Shown: positions 42,093 through 51,618, counted from the stretch's first letter. The stretch: DNA of 64,000 nt from Alistipes sp. (GCA_020026395.1 JAHHQM010000001.1:248001-312000); one strand, 5' to 3'. Made by a program: numbers and translations. Notes: generated by a model not told the origin, from the sequence alone.

Positions 42093-44759
42093 TTATTTTA
42101 GGTTGAATTTAATCTTGAAAAGCACGGCCGCGGGACGGAGCGTGTAGGTGTGGATGTAGTGGGTGATGTCGCTCTGCGAAGAGGAGTTGAACGTGTGGGT
42201 GTCGAGCAGGTTGGTCGCCTCGACGGAGTACTCCGTGCGCTTCGATTTACAGGTAAGGGCGGCATCGAGGAAAAACATATTGCGATCGGCTCCTCCGATG
42301 GCGTTGTTGTAGTAATGTTCTCCGCCAAGACGGCAGATGAACCGTTTGCGGATGATCAGACTTAGATCGGCCGTTTGGTTCAGCCAGTCGATGGCATCCA
42401 ATGATCCCTGTCCTTTGATGCGGCTTTGACTGCGCGAGTAACAGGCTTTGTAATCCAGACGGACTGCCTTCGTAAAATGGGTCTTGAATCCGAATTCCGC
42501 TGATGCCACGTAGTAGGAGGTCGGAAGAACGACATCCTGACGGAGCACTTTTTGCCACGATTGCGAAAATCCGCCCGAAAGATTGACGGTCGTGGCGAGC
42601 GGGTCGATGCGCTTGCTCAGGGTGGCGTTGAGGGTATAGCCGTCCGTGGTGTTGGGGCGATGGACGGCCTCGATGCGGCTCAATGATCCCTCGTAGGTCG
42701 TGCCGTACATCAGATTGCGGCGCGACTGCCACCACATCGCATCCAGAGATCCGAACAGCGCACTCAGGGCATTGCCGTAGGAGAGCGATGCCGAGTAGTT
42801 TTGTTGGCGGTTGCGCGAGAGATCACCCCGTTTGCTGGAAATCATGCGGTAATTGGTCATGATGCAACCACTGTAAGAGTCGTACAACTCGCCGATGCTT
42901 TCGCCGTAGAAGGCATGGGCGGAATATTTCAGGTTGTAGCCGATGCGTCCCTCCAAAAAGAGCGACGGTTGTACGAGCAGATCGCGGGTCGTTGCTTTTT
43001 GGTGCGTGATGTCATCGTCGGTGTGGAGGTTTATCAGGTCGAGGGGCAGGTTGAGCGAGATGCTGAATTGCTCCTTGTAGGCGTAGCGGATGCCGGGGCC
43101 GAGTTTCAGACTGAGTCTCCGCCAGCGGATGTCGTTGCGGAACTTATCCTCGGCGGGAGTGGTTTCGCCCGCATCGTTCATCGGGGCAAGGTCGGAGTTC
43201 ATGCGCTCGATTTGGAGGTTGAGGGCGGCATTGAGGGAAAAAGTCCAATGTCCCGAGGTCATCGAACCCGTGGTGTAGGAGGCGTTTGCCGTGTTGAGGG
43301 TGTGGAATCGGCGGGCGTCCAATCCCTGGCGGGCATCGGAAAATCCGTCGGGAGTATCGAAAATCTCGGGGTAGAGCATCGGGCGGATGCGGAGCGAGGA
43401 GTTCTGACTCGCGTAGTCGGTATTCGAATTGAGCTGAAGCATCCAACGTCCCCAATGGCGAATGTCGGTGAAGAGGTTGTGTAGGGAGATGTTGGGTTGG
43501 TGGAAACGCTGATCCACCTGGTCGTTTCGGTTTAGAACCCGTCCGAAATCGGCATCCCATGCCCCCGAAAAAGACAGTTTTTCATAAAGATAGTGGTTTG
43601 AGGTGTTGGAATTGAGCCGGAGCGAAAATTCCGTGCGGTCGGAACGGTTTTGGGCAAAGATTTGTTCGGGAATGATCAGCGGAAGATCGCCCGGACGATA
43701 GTAGGTCGTCGTCGAATGTCCCAATGCGGTGCGGAAGTCGTGGATGTAGTGGGCGTTGGCCGTCAGGTTCAACTCCTTGCGCAGTTTGACAATGGTGTTG
43801 AGGGCAACCGCGTGGATGTTGTTGTCGAGATAACGGCGCTCCTTGAGGGGCGGTTGTGACGGGGTTTGAATCCCGAGAAGTGACGCCATGGGATCTGTCG
43901 ATCCGTAGAACGAATCGAGTTCGCTTGCCACATCGTCGCCCGTATTGTTTGTCTTATAGGTATTGATCATCTGGAACTTACGGCCGAAATACATCGCCGA
44001 GGCCTCGACATTCCACATCCACGGCTTGTAGCCTCCGCCCAATTGGAGGGTGCCGCTCCAAGTACCCTTGGACGAATCCTTCAGACGCAGGTTGAGCGCC
44101 GCGGCATCGGTCGAGGAGAGGCCTCGGAGGGCTTTGATCGGCTGGTGGTTTTCATAAACCTCCACCCGCGCGATGTCCTTTGCCCGTATGTTTTTGGTGG
44201 CAAGGCCGTAACGCCCCTCGAGCATATCCAGATCCTCGATATAGAACTTGTTGATCGACTTGCCGTTGTATTTCACTTCGCCCGATTCGAGTACCTCCAT
44301 GCCGGGCATCTTTTGGAGCACATCACCGATCGAATGGTCGGTGACATCGGCATATTTCGCCACGGTGTAACTCAGCGTGTCGTTCTTGCGCACGACGGCA
44401 GGGGCTTTGACCACCACCTCGCGGATTTTCAGCTCGTTTTCTTCCACTGCGAAATCGACCTGCTGGGAGCGAGCCGTGATCAGACGCACCTTTTCGCGGA
44501 TGTTGAATCCCGAAACCACCACCGCCAACGAATCGGCATCGCCTTTGTATTCGAGGCGATACGATCCGTCATCGCCCGTGATGACATAACCGTACATCGC
44601 CCGACGGTTGGGGCTTTGGAGCATTACGTTTACACTGCTGATCCGATTGCCTGTTTTGCGGTTGCGGACAGTACCCGAAATGACGCATTGCGCCATTGCC
44701 GAGCTTGCAGCGAGGAGGGCGAAGAGGCAAAATATGATGAGGTGTCGATAAGATTTCAT
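42093..44759 (-). CDS. TonB-dependent-receptor-like outer-membrane protein with carboxypeptidase-regulatory domain
   Basis: 888 residues with a signal peptide (...SSAMAQ). An N-terminal carboxypeptidase-regulatory-like beta domain (about 25-105, ISGTVRNRKTGNRISSVNVML) and a plug-like domain follow (about 115-225: DVLQKMPGMEVLESGEVKYNGKSINKFYIEDLDMLEGRYG). A long barrel ends LFKIKFNLK. This is the barrel type that pairs with GLPGLI proteins; it is coupled to the gene at 41196 by a six-base gap. The cargo is unknown. Peptides or metals are possible, inferred only from the class. A possible promoter box with one mismatch lies 26 bases upstream. Confidence 0.88.
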   Translation of the reverse strand: MKSYRHLIIFCLFALLAASSAMAQCVISGTVRNRKTGNRISSVNVMLQSPNRRAMYGYVITGDDGSYRLEYKGDADSLAVVVSGFNIREKVRLITARSQQVDFAVEENELKIREVVVKAPAVVRKNDTLSYTVAKYADVTDHSIGDVLQKMPGMEVLESGEVKYNGKSINKFYIEDLDMLEGRYGLATKNIRAKDIARVEVYENHQPIKALRGLSSTDAAALNLRLKDSSKGTWSGTLQLGGGYKPWMWNVEASAMYFGRKFQMINTYKTNNTGDDVASELDSFYGSTDPMASLLGIQTPSQPPLKERRYLDNNIHAVALNTIVKLRKELNLTANAHYIHDFRTALGHSTTTYYRPGDLPLIIPEQIFAQNRSDRTEFSLRLNSNTSNHYLYEKLSFSGAWDADFGRVLNRNDQVDQRFHQPNISLHNLFTDIRHWGRWMLQLNSNTDYASQNSSLRIRPMLYPEIFDTPDGFSDARQGLDARRFHTLNTANASYTTGSMTSGHWTFSLNAALNLQIERMNSDLAPMNDAGETTPAEDKFRNDIRWRRLSLKLGPGIRYAYKEQFSISLNLPLDLINLHTDDDITHQKATTRDLLVQPSLFLEGRIGYNLKYSAHAFYGESIGELYDSYSGCIMTNYRMISSKRGDLSRNRQQNYSASLSYGNALSALFGSLDAMWWQSRRNLMYGTTYEGSLSRIEAVHRPNTTDGYTLNATLSKRIDPLATTVNLSGGFSQSWQKVLRQDVVLPTSYYVASAEFGFKTHFTKAVRLDYKACYSRSQSRIKGQGSLDAIDWLNQTADLSLIIRKRFICRLGGEHYYNNAIGGADRNMFFLDAALTCKSKRTEYSVEATNLLDTHTFNSSSQSDITHYIHTYTLRPAAVLFKIKFNLK

Positions 44760-44785
44760 TTATCCGTTTTCGGTTGATCCGAGGA

Positions 44786-44793
44786 TAAAGATA
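44786..44793 (-). promoter_or_regulatory. Weak -7 box TATCTTTA of TonB/GLPGLI unit
   Basis: Minus strand TATCTTTA, one mismatch from the consensus, 26 bases before the ATG at 44759. Confidence 0.4.
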
Positions 44794-44863
44794 GAAATAA
44801 AAGATTGAGGTTGTACCCCCCCCCTAAATAAATATTTTTAAGAAATGGGAATGAAGAGAAAAT

Positions 44864-44897
44864 AAAAAAAAGCCGTGAACGAAACTTCACGGCTTTT
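44864..44897 (-). terminator. tRNA-Lys terminator
   Basis: A 12-base stem AAAAGCCGTGAA / TTCACGGCTTTT with eight T on the minus strand, right after the tRNA. Confidence 0.9.
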
Positions 44898-44900
44898 AAG

Positions 44901-44973
44901 TACCCCCTCAGGGGCTCGAACCCTGGACCCCAACATTAAGAGTGTCGTGCTCTACCAACTGAGCTAAAGAGGC
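44901..44973 (-). tRNA. tRNA-Lys (anticodon CTT)
   Basis: A 73-base cloverleaf on the minus strand, from GCCTCTT to the discriminator A. The D arm is GCTC/GAGC, the anticodon stem CGACA/TGTTG with loop CTCTTAA (anticodon CTT), and the T arm CAGGG TTCGAGC CCCTG. The acceptor stem pairs GCCTCTT with AGGGGGT using G-T pairs at 1-72, 4-69 and 6-67. CCA is not encoded, as expected in Bacteroidetes. It has its own TATCTTTG box (44996-45003) and terminator. Confidence 0.96.
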
Positions 44974-44995
44974 ATCATTCTTTTCGAATGCGTTG

Positions 44996-45003
44996 CAAAG
45001 ATA
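44996..45003 (-). promoter_or_regulatory. -7 box TATCTTTG of tRNA-Lys
   Basis: Minus strand TATCTTTG, 22 bases before the mature tRNA 5' end. Confidence 0.65.
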
Positions 45004-45109
45004 CGGCGAATAATCAGAACTTCCAAATCATTTTGCAATATTTTTTTGCGGGAAAAGTACCGAAAAATCCTAACTTGTTATTCCATCGGTAAATAGAATG
45101 AAAAAATTT

Positions 45110-45892
45110 TTATCGGTATCTTTTGTCGCAGGGAACGCTTGCGCGGAAAATGTCGTCGGGGTAGGTCACATCGGCCAGAAACAGCCCCGAGGCGGGTGCA
45201 CCGCCGCTCGAACGCGAAAGATCTTTCGAGAGGACGATGTCGCGGAACTCCTCTTCGGTGTAGCGTCCGCGTCCCACATCGACCAGTGTTCCGACAATGG
45301 CGCGTACCATGTTGCGCAGGAATCGGTCGGCGCGGATCGTAAAGCGGATTTCGCCATCGGGCAACACCTCCCATTCGGCACGCGAGAGGTGGCAGATGTT
45401 GGTCTTGTTGTTGGAGTTGAGTTTGGCGAAGGTCGTGAAATCCTCGACTTCAAGCAGAATCTCCGCCGCGCGATTCATACGTTCGATATCAAGCGGCTGC
45501 GCAAACTGCCACGTGAGCGGGCGGTTGAAGGGATTCTTCCCGGGCTCGATGTAGTAGTGGTACTCGCGTTCCAGAGCATTGAACCGCGCGTGGGCTTCGG
45601 GGGCAACCTCCTTTAAACTCCATACCGAGATGTCGTGTGGCAGGATGCGGTTCACCTTGTAGACCGTCTGGCGGGGATCGGCGATGGGGGTGTTGCAATC
45701 GAAATGGGCAACGTAGTAGGAGGCGTGTACGCTCGTGTCGGTACGCCCCGCACCGGTCACCGGAATCTGCTCGCGCAACAAGGTCGAAAGACTCTCTTCG
45801 AGGGTCTGCTGGACGGATTGCTGCCCGTTCTGGCGTTGCCAGCCGAAGTAGGCCGAGCCGTTGTAACTGAGTTCGAGAAAATAGCGCATCAT
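45110..45892 (-). CDS. truA: tRNA pseudouridine(38-40) synthase
   Basis: 260 residues from MMRYFLELSYNG. It isomerises uridines 38-40 in the anticodon arm of many tRNAs. The catalytic Asp is in TGAGRTDTSVHA, preceded by SYNGSAYFGWQRQ. The HYYIEPGKNPF and FLRNMVRAIVGTLVDVGRGR motifs are intact. An open frame extends far upstream (to 46729) but that part is antisense to dapB and lies beyond the promoter at 45910-45917. It sits next to tRNA-Lys and is divergent from dapB. Confidence 0.95.
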   Translation of the reverse strand: MMRYFLELSYNGSAYFGWQRQNGQQSVQQTLEESLSTLLREQIPVTGAGRTDTSVHASYYVAHFDCNTPIADPRQTVYKVNRILPHDISVWSLKEVAPEAHARFNALEREYHYYIEPGKNPFNRPLTWQFAQPLDIERMNRAAEILLEVEDFTTFAKLNSNNKTNICHLSRAEWEVLPDGEIRFTIRADRFLRNMVRAIVGTLVDVGRGRYTEEEFRDIVLSKDLSRSSGGAPASGLFLADVTYPDDIFRASVPCDKRYR

Positions 45893-45909
45893 CGTTCGTT
45901 TTACTTGGG

Positions 45910-45917
45910 CAAAGGTA
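45910..45917 (-). promoter_or_regulatory. -7 box TACCTTTG of truA
   Basis: Minus strand TACCTTTG, 17 bases before the first truA ATG. It confirms the short start. Confidence 0.6.
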
Positions 45918-46000
45918 ACGAAAAAACCGTGCTGACGCAAAATATTTGAGCCGGGCAGGCGTTTTGTCGGATGGAAGGGTGAAATTCGGTGCAAAATTCG

Positions 46001-46008
46001 TATCTTTG
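46001..46008 (+). promoter_or_regulatory. -7 box TATCTTTG of the dapB-lepB-uvrA operon
   Basis: TATCTTTG, 67 bases before the dapB ATG. It is the only good box before the seven-gene unit 46076-53812. Confidence 0.6.
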
Positions 46009-46075
46009 CAAAGATATGCGTGCTTATATTAGGAATGCACGCCCGAAAAGAGTATTTACATAAAGGAAAGATATT

Positions 46076-46831
46076 ATGAAAGCAGCAATCATAGGTTATG
46101 GCAAAATGGGCCATGAAATTGAGAAGATTCTTCTGGAACGCGGTCACCAGGTGGTACTCGTTATCGATGAAAACAACGCTTCCGATTTGGATCGCGCCCA
46201 CCTCGAGAGGGTGGATGTTGCCCTGGAGTTTACCACTCCGGCTACGGCCTATGACAACATCCGCACCTGCATCGAATCGGGTACGGCCGTGGTCAGCGGT
46301 ACGACGGGTTGGACGGCGCGTCTGGGTGAATTGCAGGCGCTGTGCCGCGAGAAGGGGAGTGCGATGTTCTACGCATCGAACTACTGCCTCGGCGTGAACC
46401 TCATGTTTCGTCTGAACCGCAAATTGGCCGAGATGATCGCGGGTGTGGGCGGTTATGAGGTGCGTGTGCGCGAGATTCACCACACGCAGAAGAAGGATGC
46501 CCCGAGCGGTACGGCCATCACGCTGACGGAGGACATCATCCGCAACCTGCCTTCGAAAAAGAGTTGGGTGGATTACGCCGAGGGCATCGAGCACGCCACG
46601 AATCGTGTGGCACGTCCCGAAGATGCCGCCGAGGATCAGATCGTCATCACTTCGGAGCGCGTGGGTATGGCTCCCGGCCTGCATGAAGTGACCTATGAAT
46701 CGGAGGACGACATCCTCGAATTGCGCCACGAGATCAAGAACCGCCGTACACTCGCCCTGGGTGCCGTGGTGGCTGCCGAATTCCTGTGTGGCAAGAAGGG
46801 CGTTTACTCGATGGATGATCTTTTGAAATAA
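46076..46831 (+). CDS. dapB: 4-hydroxy-tetrahydrodipicolinate reductase
   Basis: 251 residues. It reduces the DapA product with NAD(P)H on the way to diaminopimelate and lysine, for peptidoglycan and protein. The NAD-binding motif GYGKMG is at residues 7-12, EFTTPA at about 51-56, SGTTGW at about 74-79, and EIHHTQKKDAPSGTA with the catalytic His pair and Lys near 140. C-terminal SERVG...GLHEVTYESEDD is typical. First gene of a long operon. The next gene, lepB, starts eight bases later. Confidence 0.96.
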   Translation: MKAAIIGYGKMGHEIEKILLERGHQVVLVIDENNASDLDRAHLERVDVALEFTTPATAYDNIRTCIESGTAVVSGTTGWTARLGELQALCREKGSAMFYASNYCLGVNLMFRLNRKLAEMIAGVGGYEVRVREIHHTQKKDAPSGTAITLTEDIIRNLPSKKSWVDYAEGIEHATNRVARPEDAAEDQIVITSERVGMAPGLHEVTYESEDDILELRHEIKNRRTLALGAVVAAEFLCGKKGVYSMDDLLK

Positions 46832-46839
46832 GACAACGT

Positions 46840-48192
46840 ATGGAGCAGATCAAGAATTTTCTGAAAAACAAGTGGACGAAATTCACGATAGCACTCGTCG
46901 TGTACCTCTTGTGGTTTGTGGTATGGACGGGTAATTTGTGGATGCTGCTGGGTGTTCCGCTCATTTACGATTTCTTTATTTCGCGGATTTTCTACCGCAA
47001 ATTCTGGTACCGCAACGAGGAGCTCTGCAAGAAGAGCAAGACCTATAAGACCATCTACGAATGGGTGAATGCCATCGTTTTTGCAACGGTGGTGGCCTCG
47101 CTCGTGCACCTCTATTTCTTTCAGATGTACGTCATCCCGACCTCGTCGATGGAACATTCGCTGCTGGTGGGCGACTACCTCTATGTGAGCAAGGTGGCTT
47201 ACGGCCCCCAGATGCCCAATACGCCCATCGCATTCCCGTTTGTGCACCATACGATGCCTTTCTCGACGACCCGAAAATCGTTCTGCGAGGCGGTGCAATG
47301 GCCTTACCACCGACTGACGGGCTTGAAGAAGATCCGTCACAACGATGTGGTGGTCTTCAATTTCCCGGCGGGCGATACCGTCTTGGTCGAGAACCAGGGC
47401 GTAACCTACTACGATGTGGTGCGCGAATATGAGGAGCGTTTCGGTAAGGCCGACGGCCGTCGCCGACTGGCCAAGGACTATACGATCATCAGCCGCCCGG
47501 TCGATAAACGCGAGAATTACATCAAACGCTGCGTGGCTCTGCCGGGTGATTCGTTGGAGGTGCGCGAGGGCGTGGCCTACATCAACGGACGCGAGCAGGA
47601 GCGGGTCGAAGGCATCCAATACCTCTATCTGGTGCAGACGACCGCGCCGCTGACGCAATATACGCTGGAAAGCCTCGGCATCTCGGAATGTCAGGGCAAC
47701 GGCGCGAACTACTACATCCATACGACCCCCGTGGCCGCCGAGAAACTCAAAGGTCTGAAGACCGTCGTGAACGTGCGTCGTTATATTTCGACGGGCGATC
47801 GCGATGTCTACCCGCAGTGGGGTGACGAGCGTTGGAGTCAGGACAATTACGGCCCGATCTGGATCCCGCAGCGCGGAGCGACCATCAAACTTTCGATGGA
47901 GAACCTGCCGCTGTATCGTCGTTGTATCGAGGCCTACGAAGGACATAAGTTGGAGGTGCGCGACAATCAGATCCTGATTGACGATGCGCCCGCAACCGAA
48001 TACACTTTTGCGATGGATTACTTCTGGATGATGGGCGACAACCGCCACAATTCGGCCGACTCGCGCTACTGGGGCTTCGTGCCCGAGGATCACATCGTCG
48101 GCAAGGCTTCGTTCGTGTGGTTGTCGTTGGATCCGACCAAGGGATTCCCCGCCAATATCCGTTGGGGAAGAATGTTTAAAAATGTGAAATAG
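46840..48192 (+). CDS. lepB: Signal peptidase I
   Basis: 450 residues. It removes signal peptides from exported proteins. Hydrophobic N-terminal segments lie at about 18-33, 34-51 and 75-93. The catalytic Ser is in IPTSSMEHSL (about 102), and the catalytic Lys in KRENYIKRCVALPGDS (about 227). Box D/E MMGDNRHNSADSRYWGFVP lies near the C-terminus. The region between the catalytic boxes is much longer than in E. coli or Bacillus, as usual in Bacteroidetes. It lies eight bases after dapB and two before the YigZ-like gene. Confidence 0.95.
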   Translation: MEQIKNFLKNKWTKFTIALVVYLLWFVVWTGNLWMLLGVPLIYDFFISRIFYRKFWYRNEELCKKSKTYKTIYEWVNAIVFATVVASLVHLYFFQMYVIPTSSMEHSLLVGDYLYVSKVAYGPQMPNTPIAFPFVHHTMPFSTTRKSFCEAVQWPYHRLTGLKKIRHNDVVVFNFPAGDTVLVENQGVTYYDVVREYEERFGKADGRRRLAKDYTIISRPVDKRENYIKRCVALPGDSLEVREGVAYINGREQERVEGIQYLYLVQTTAPLTQYTLESLGISECQGNGANYYIHTTPVAAEKLKGLKTVVNVRRYISTGDRDVYPQWGDERWSQDNYGPIWIPQRGATIKLSMENLPLYRRCIEAYEGHKLEVRDNQILIDDAPATEYTFAMDYFWMMGDNRHNSADSRYWGFVPEDHIVGKASFVWLSLDPTKGFPANIRWGRMFKNVK

Positions 48193-48194
48193 AC

Positions 48195-48803
48195 GTGGCG
48201 GAAGACAGTTATTTTACCATAGAGGCACCTGCCGAATCGACCTGCCGCGAGCGCAGCAGCAAGTTCCTTTCGTTCATCTACCCCGTGAAAACCGAGGAGG
48301 AGATCCACGAATATCTGGATGTCCTGCGCAAGAAATATTACGATGCCACCCACCATTGCTATGCGTGGCGACTGGGCGCGGACGGGGCGCAATGGCGTGC
48401 CAACGACGACGGCGAACCTTCGGGAACGGCCGGAAAACCCATCCTGGGTCAGTTGCTTTCGCACGAGCTGACGGATTGTCTGGTGGTCGTGGTGCGTTAT
48501 TTCGGCGGTACGAAATTGGGCGTTCCGGGACTGATTGCGGCCTACAAGGAATCGACCAACGACGCCATCGAGGCGGCAACGATTGTCGAGAGGACGGTCG
48601 ATCGGCTGATTCACGTCGATTTCTCGTACTTGTCGATGAACGACATCATGCGCGTCATCAAAGACGAGAAACCCAACATCTTGAAACAGGAATTCGACAA
48701 CCTCTGCACCATGGAACTTTCGATCCGCGAGAGTCTTGCCGATCAGTTGGTCGGTAAGTTGAAGAAGGCCGGAGGCAGCATCCTTGAAAAGGAGGAGGAA
48801 TAA
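48195..48803 (+). CDS. YigZ/IMPACT family protein
   Basis: 202 residues starting with GTG two bases after lepB. The N-terminal UPF0029/IMPACT domain has HHCYAWRLG, the signature DDGEPSGTAGKPIL and VVRYFGGTKLGVPGLIAAY. A smaller C-terminal domain (about 135-195) follows. The role of bacterial YigZ is poorly known; links to translation stress are proposed for the eukaryotic relative. The stop codon is immediately followed by the ATG of the second uvrA, so the two are translationally coupled. The end of this gene supplies an unusually good GGAGG (48790-48798) for uvrA. Confidence 0.92.
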   Translation: MAEDSYFTIEAPAESTCRERSSKFLSFIYPVKTEEEIHEYLDVLRKKYYDATHHCYAWRLGADGAQWRANDDGEPSGTAGKPILGQLLSHELTDCLVVVVRYFGGTKLGVPGLIAAYKESTNDAIEAATIVERTVDRLIHVDFSYLSMNDIMRVIKDEKPNILKQEFDNLCTMELSIRESLADQLVGKLKKAGGSILEKEEE

Positions 48804-51596
48804 ATGGCACACGAAAATTCAATCTATATAAAAGGTGCGCGGGTGCACAACCTCAAGAACATCGAGGTGGAGATCCCGCACAACCGACTGGTCGTCATCA
48901 CGGGTCTGTCGGGTTCGGGTAAATCGACCCTGGCATTCGATACGATTTTTGCCGAGGGACAACGCCGCTATGTGGAGTCGCTGTCGGCTTATGCGCGTCA
49001 GTTTCTGGGGAAGATCAACAAACCCGATGCCGACATCATTTCGGGTATTGCGCCCGCCATCGCCATCGAGCAGAAGGTCAATACGCGCAATCCGCGTTCG
49101 ACGGTCGGCACAACCACCGAGATTTATGATTACCTGAAGCTCCTGTTCGCGCGTGTCGGACATACCTTTTCGCCCGTGTCGGGGGTTGAGGTAAAGTGCA
49201 GCAGCGTGGACGATGTGGCACAGGAGATCGGCGAATTGGGCGAGGGGGTGCGTTGCGTGATTGCGGCGCCGCTCATACTGAAGGAGGGTGAAGGCATCAT
49301 CGAGAAACTGATGGAGCTGATGTCGGACGGTCTTCTGAGAGTCTATGCCGACGGCCGTACGCAGCTTATCGAGGACTTCATGCCGACGATCACCCGCGAA
49401 ACCCGTGCGGAGGATGTGCTGGCGGTCATCGACCGATTGAAAGTGGCATCGGACAACGATACGCTGACCCGAATCCGCGATTCGGTCGATCGTGCATTCT
49501 CCTACGGACACGACCGCTGCATGGTGATTACCGACGAGGGCGTTCGGGAGTATTCGTCGCGCTTCGAGGCCGACGGCATCACGTTCGAGCCGCCCACGGA
49601 GCACTTGTTCAGCTTCAACAACCCGCTCGGAGCCTGCCCGCGATGCGAAGGCTACGGCAAAGTGGTGGGCATCGACGAGGATCTGGTCATCCCCGACAAG
49701 AACCGCACGATCTACGAGGATGCCATTGCCTGCTGGCGTGGCGAGACGATGAAAAAGTGGAAAGAACTGCTGGTGGAGAATGCCTATAAGTTTGATTTCC
49801 CGATTCATACGCCGTTTCATGACCTGACGCCCGAGCAGAAACTCCTCCTGTGGCGCGGTAACGAGTATTTCCACGGATTGGATGAATTTTTTGCCTACAT
49901 CGAGTCGGAACGCCGCAAGGTGCAGTTCCGCGTGATGAAGGCACGTTATATGGGCAAGACCACCTGCCCCGAATGTGGTGGCAGCCGCCTGCGTAAGGAG
50001 GCTTTGTATGTGCGGGTCGGCGGTAAGAACATCGCCCAGCTGGTGACGATGTGTGTCGATGATCTGATGAAGTTCTTCAATGACCTGACTCTCGACGAGC
50101 ACGATGCCAAGACCGCACGACGCATCCTGGTCGAGATTCAGAACCGATTGGGCTACCTTTCGGATGTGGGTCTGGGTTATTTGACGCTCGACCGACTCTC
50201 TTCGACCCTGTCGGGTGGTGAGTCGCAGCGCATCAACCTTTCGACCTCGCTGGGCAGTAACCTGACGGGTTCGCTCTATATTCTGGACGAGCCGTCGATC
50301 GGACTGCACCCGAGAGACACCAACCGCTTGATCAAGATCCTCAAGCAATTGCGCGATCTGGGCAATACGGTGATTGTCGTGGAGCACGAAGAGGAGGTGA
50401 TGCGTGCGGCCGATTGGATTGTCGATGTGGGCCCCTTGGCGGGATACAACGGCGGTGAGATCGTCTTTAACGGCACGATGCCCGACCTGTTGAAATGCAA
50501 GCGAAGCCTTACGGCCGATTATCTCACGGGACGCAAAAGCATTGCGATCCCCGAATCGACGCGCAGTTGGAGCCGTTCGATCCTGATTCGCGGTGCGTGG
50601 GAGAATAACCTTCGGAATATCGACGTGCGGATTCCGCTCGGCGTGATGACCTGCATCACGGGTGTGAGCGGTAGCGGTAAATCATCGCTGGCCAAGGGCA
50701 TCCTTTATCCCGCCCTGCGCCGTCTGCTGTACGATACGGGCATCAAACCCGGCGATTTCGACGGTTTGGAGGGCGATGTCGATCAGTTGCGGTCGGTCGA
50801 GATGGTCGATCAGAACCCGATCGGCAAATCGTCGCGTTCGAATCCCGTGACCTACATCAAGGCCTATGACGAGATCCGTCATTTGTTTGCCGATCAGCCC
50901 TACGCCAAGCATACGGGCATGACTGCGTCGCATTTCTCGTTCAATATGGCGGGAGGCCGTTGCGAGGAGTGCCAGGGTGAGGGTGTCATCAAGGTGTCGA
51001 TGCAGTTTATGGCCGATGTCGAGCTGGTGTGTGAGGCCTGCAAGGGCAAACGCTTCAAGGACGAGGTGCTGGAAGTGACCTACCGCGGCAAGTCGATCAG
51101 CGATGTGCTGGAGATGACCGTTGATGCGGCCATCGACTTCTTCGGTGAGGATAAAACCAACACCACGTGCCGCCGTATTGTCGAACGACTGCGTCCGTTG
51201 CAGGATGTGGGTTTGGGGTACATCAAACTGGGACAATCCTCTTCGACCCTGTCGGGTGGTGAGTCGCAGCGCGTGAAACTCGCGTCGTTCCTCACGAAGG
51301 ACAAGACCGACGGACGGGTGATGTTCATCTTCGACGAGCCGACGACGGGTCTGCATTTCCACGACATTTCGAAACTGCTCGCGTCGTTCAACGCTCTGAT
51401 CGACCGCGGACATACGATCGTCGTAGTTGAGCATAATATGGACATCATCAAGTGCGCCGACTGGGTGATCGACCTGGGTCCCGAGGCAGGTGTCGGTGGC
51501 GGAAGCATCGTCTTCGAGGGTACGCCCGCCGAGTTGCAGCAATGCCCCGAAAGCCATACGGGCGAGTATTTACGGATGAAAAACAAACAAAAGTAG
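48804..51596 (+). CDS. Second UvrA paralogue, excinuclease subunit A-like
   Basis: 930 residues with the full UvrA layout: Walker A GLSGSGKST and GVSGSGKSS, signatures LSGGESQR in both halves, Walker B ILDEPS / IFDEPT. Cysteine pairs CPRC, CPEC, CEEC and CEAC for the zinc modules are intact. It differs from the first copy in the C-half: FMADVELVCEAC replaces the canonical FLPDVYVRC, and SFLTKDKTDGRVMFIFDEP replaces the SKRDTGQTLYILDEP form. That marks a separate Bacteroidales UvrA lineage. It is likely to be active as an ATPase and DNA binder, but may act on other lesions or with other partners. It lies fourth in the dapB operon; a GGAGG lies six bases before its ATG. Confidence 0.92.
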   Translation: MAHENSIYIKGARVHNLKNIEVEIPHNRLVVITGLSGSGKSTLAFDTIFAEGQRRYVESLSAYARQFLGKINKPDADIISGIAPAIAIEQKVNTRNPRSTVGTTTEIYDYLKLLFARVGHTFSPVSGVEVKCSSVDDVAQEIGELGEGVRCVIAAPLILKEGEGIIEKLMELMSDGLLRVYADGRTQLIEDFMPTITRETRAEDVLAVIDRLKVASDNDTLTRIRDSVDRAFSYGHDRCMVITDEGVREYSSRFEADGITFEPPTEHLFSFNNPLGACPRCEGYGKVVGIDEDLVIPDKNRTIYEDAIACWRGETMKKWKELLVENAYKFDFPIHTPFHDLTPEQKLLLWRGNEYFHGLDEFFAYIESERRKVQFRVMKARYMGKTTCPECGGSRLRKEALYVRVGGKNIAQLVTMCVDDLMKFFNDLTLDEHDAKTARRILVEIQNRLGYLSDVGLGYLTLDRLSSTLSGGESQRINLSTSLGSNLTGSLYILDEPSIGLHPRDTNRLIKILKQLRDLGNTVIVVEHEEEVMRAADWIVDVGPLAGYNGGEIVFNGTMPDLLKCKRSLTADYLTGRKSIAIPESTRSWSRSILIRGAWENNLRNIDVRIPLGVMTCITGVSGSGKSSLAKGILYPALRRLLYDTGIKPGDFDGLEGDVDQLRSVEMVDQNPIGKSSRSNPVTYIKAYDEIRHLFADQPYAKHTGMTASHFSFNMAGGRCEECQGEGVIKVSMQFMADVELVCEACKGKRFKDEVLEVTYRGKSISDVLEMTVDAAIDFFGEDKTNTTCRRIVERLRPLQDVGLGYIKLGQSSSTLSGGESQRVKLASFLTKDKTDGRVMFIFDEPTTGLHFHDISKLLASFNALIDRGHTIVVVEHNMDIIKCADWVIDLGPEAGVGGGSIVFEGTPAELQQCPESHTGEYLRMKNKQK

Positions 51597-51618
51597 GGGC
51601 GAGTCCCTATGCTATAAA

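Noticed and set aside
31680..44759. Polysaccharide utilisation locus or integrative element
   Set aside because: No SusC/SusD pair, no integrase, transposase or direct repeats are seen. The block differs only in base composition and protein type.
45893..46729. N-terminal extension of truA of about 280 codons
   Set aside because: Antisense to dapB and located upstream of the truA promoter box; TruA has its normal length from 45892.
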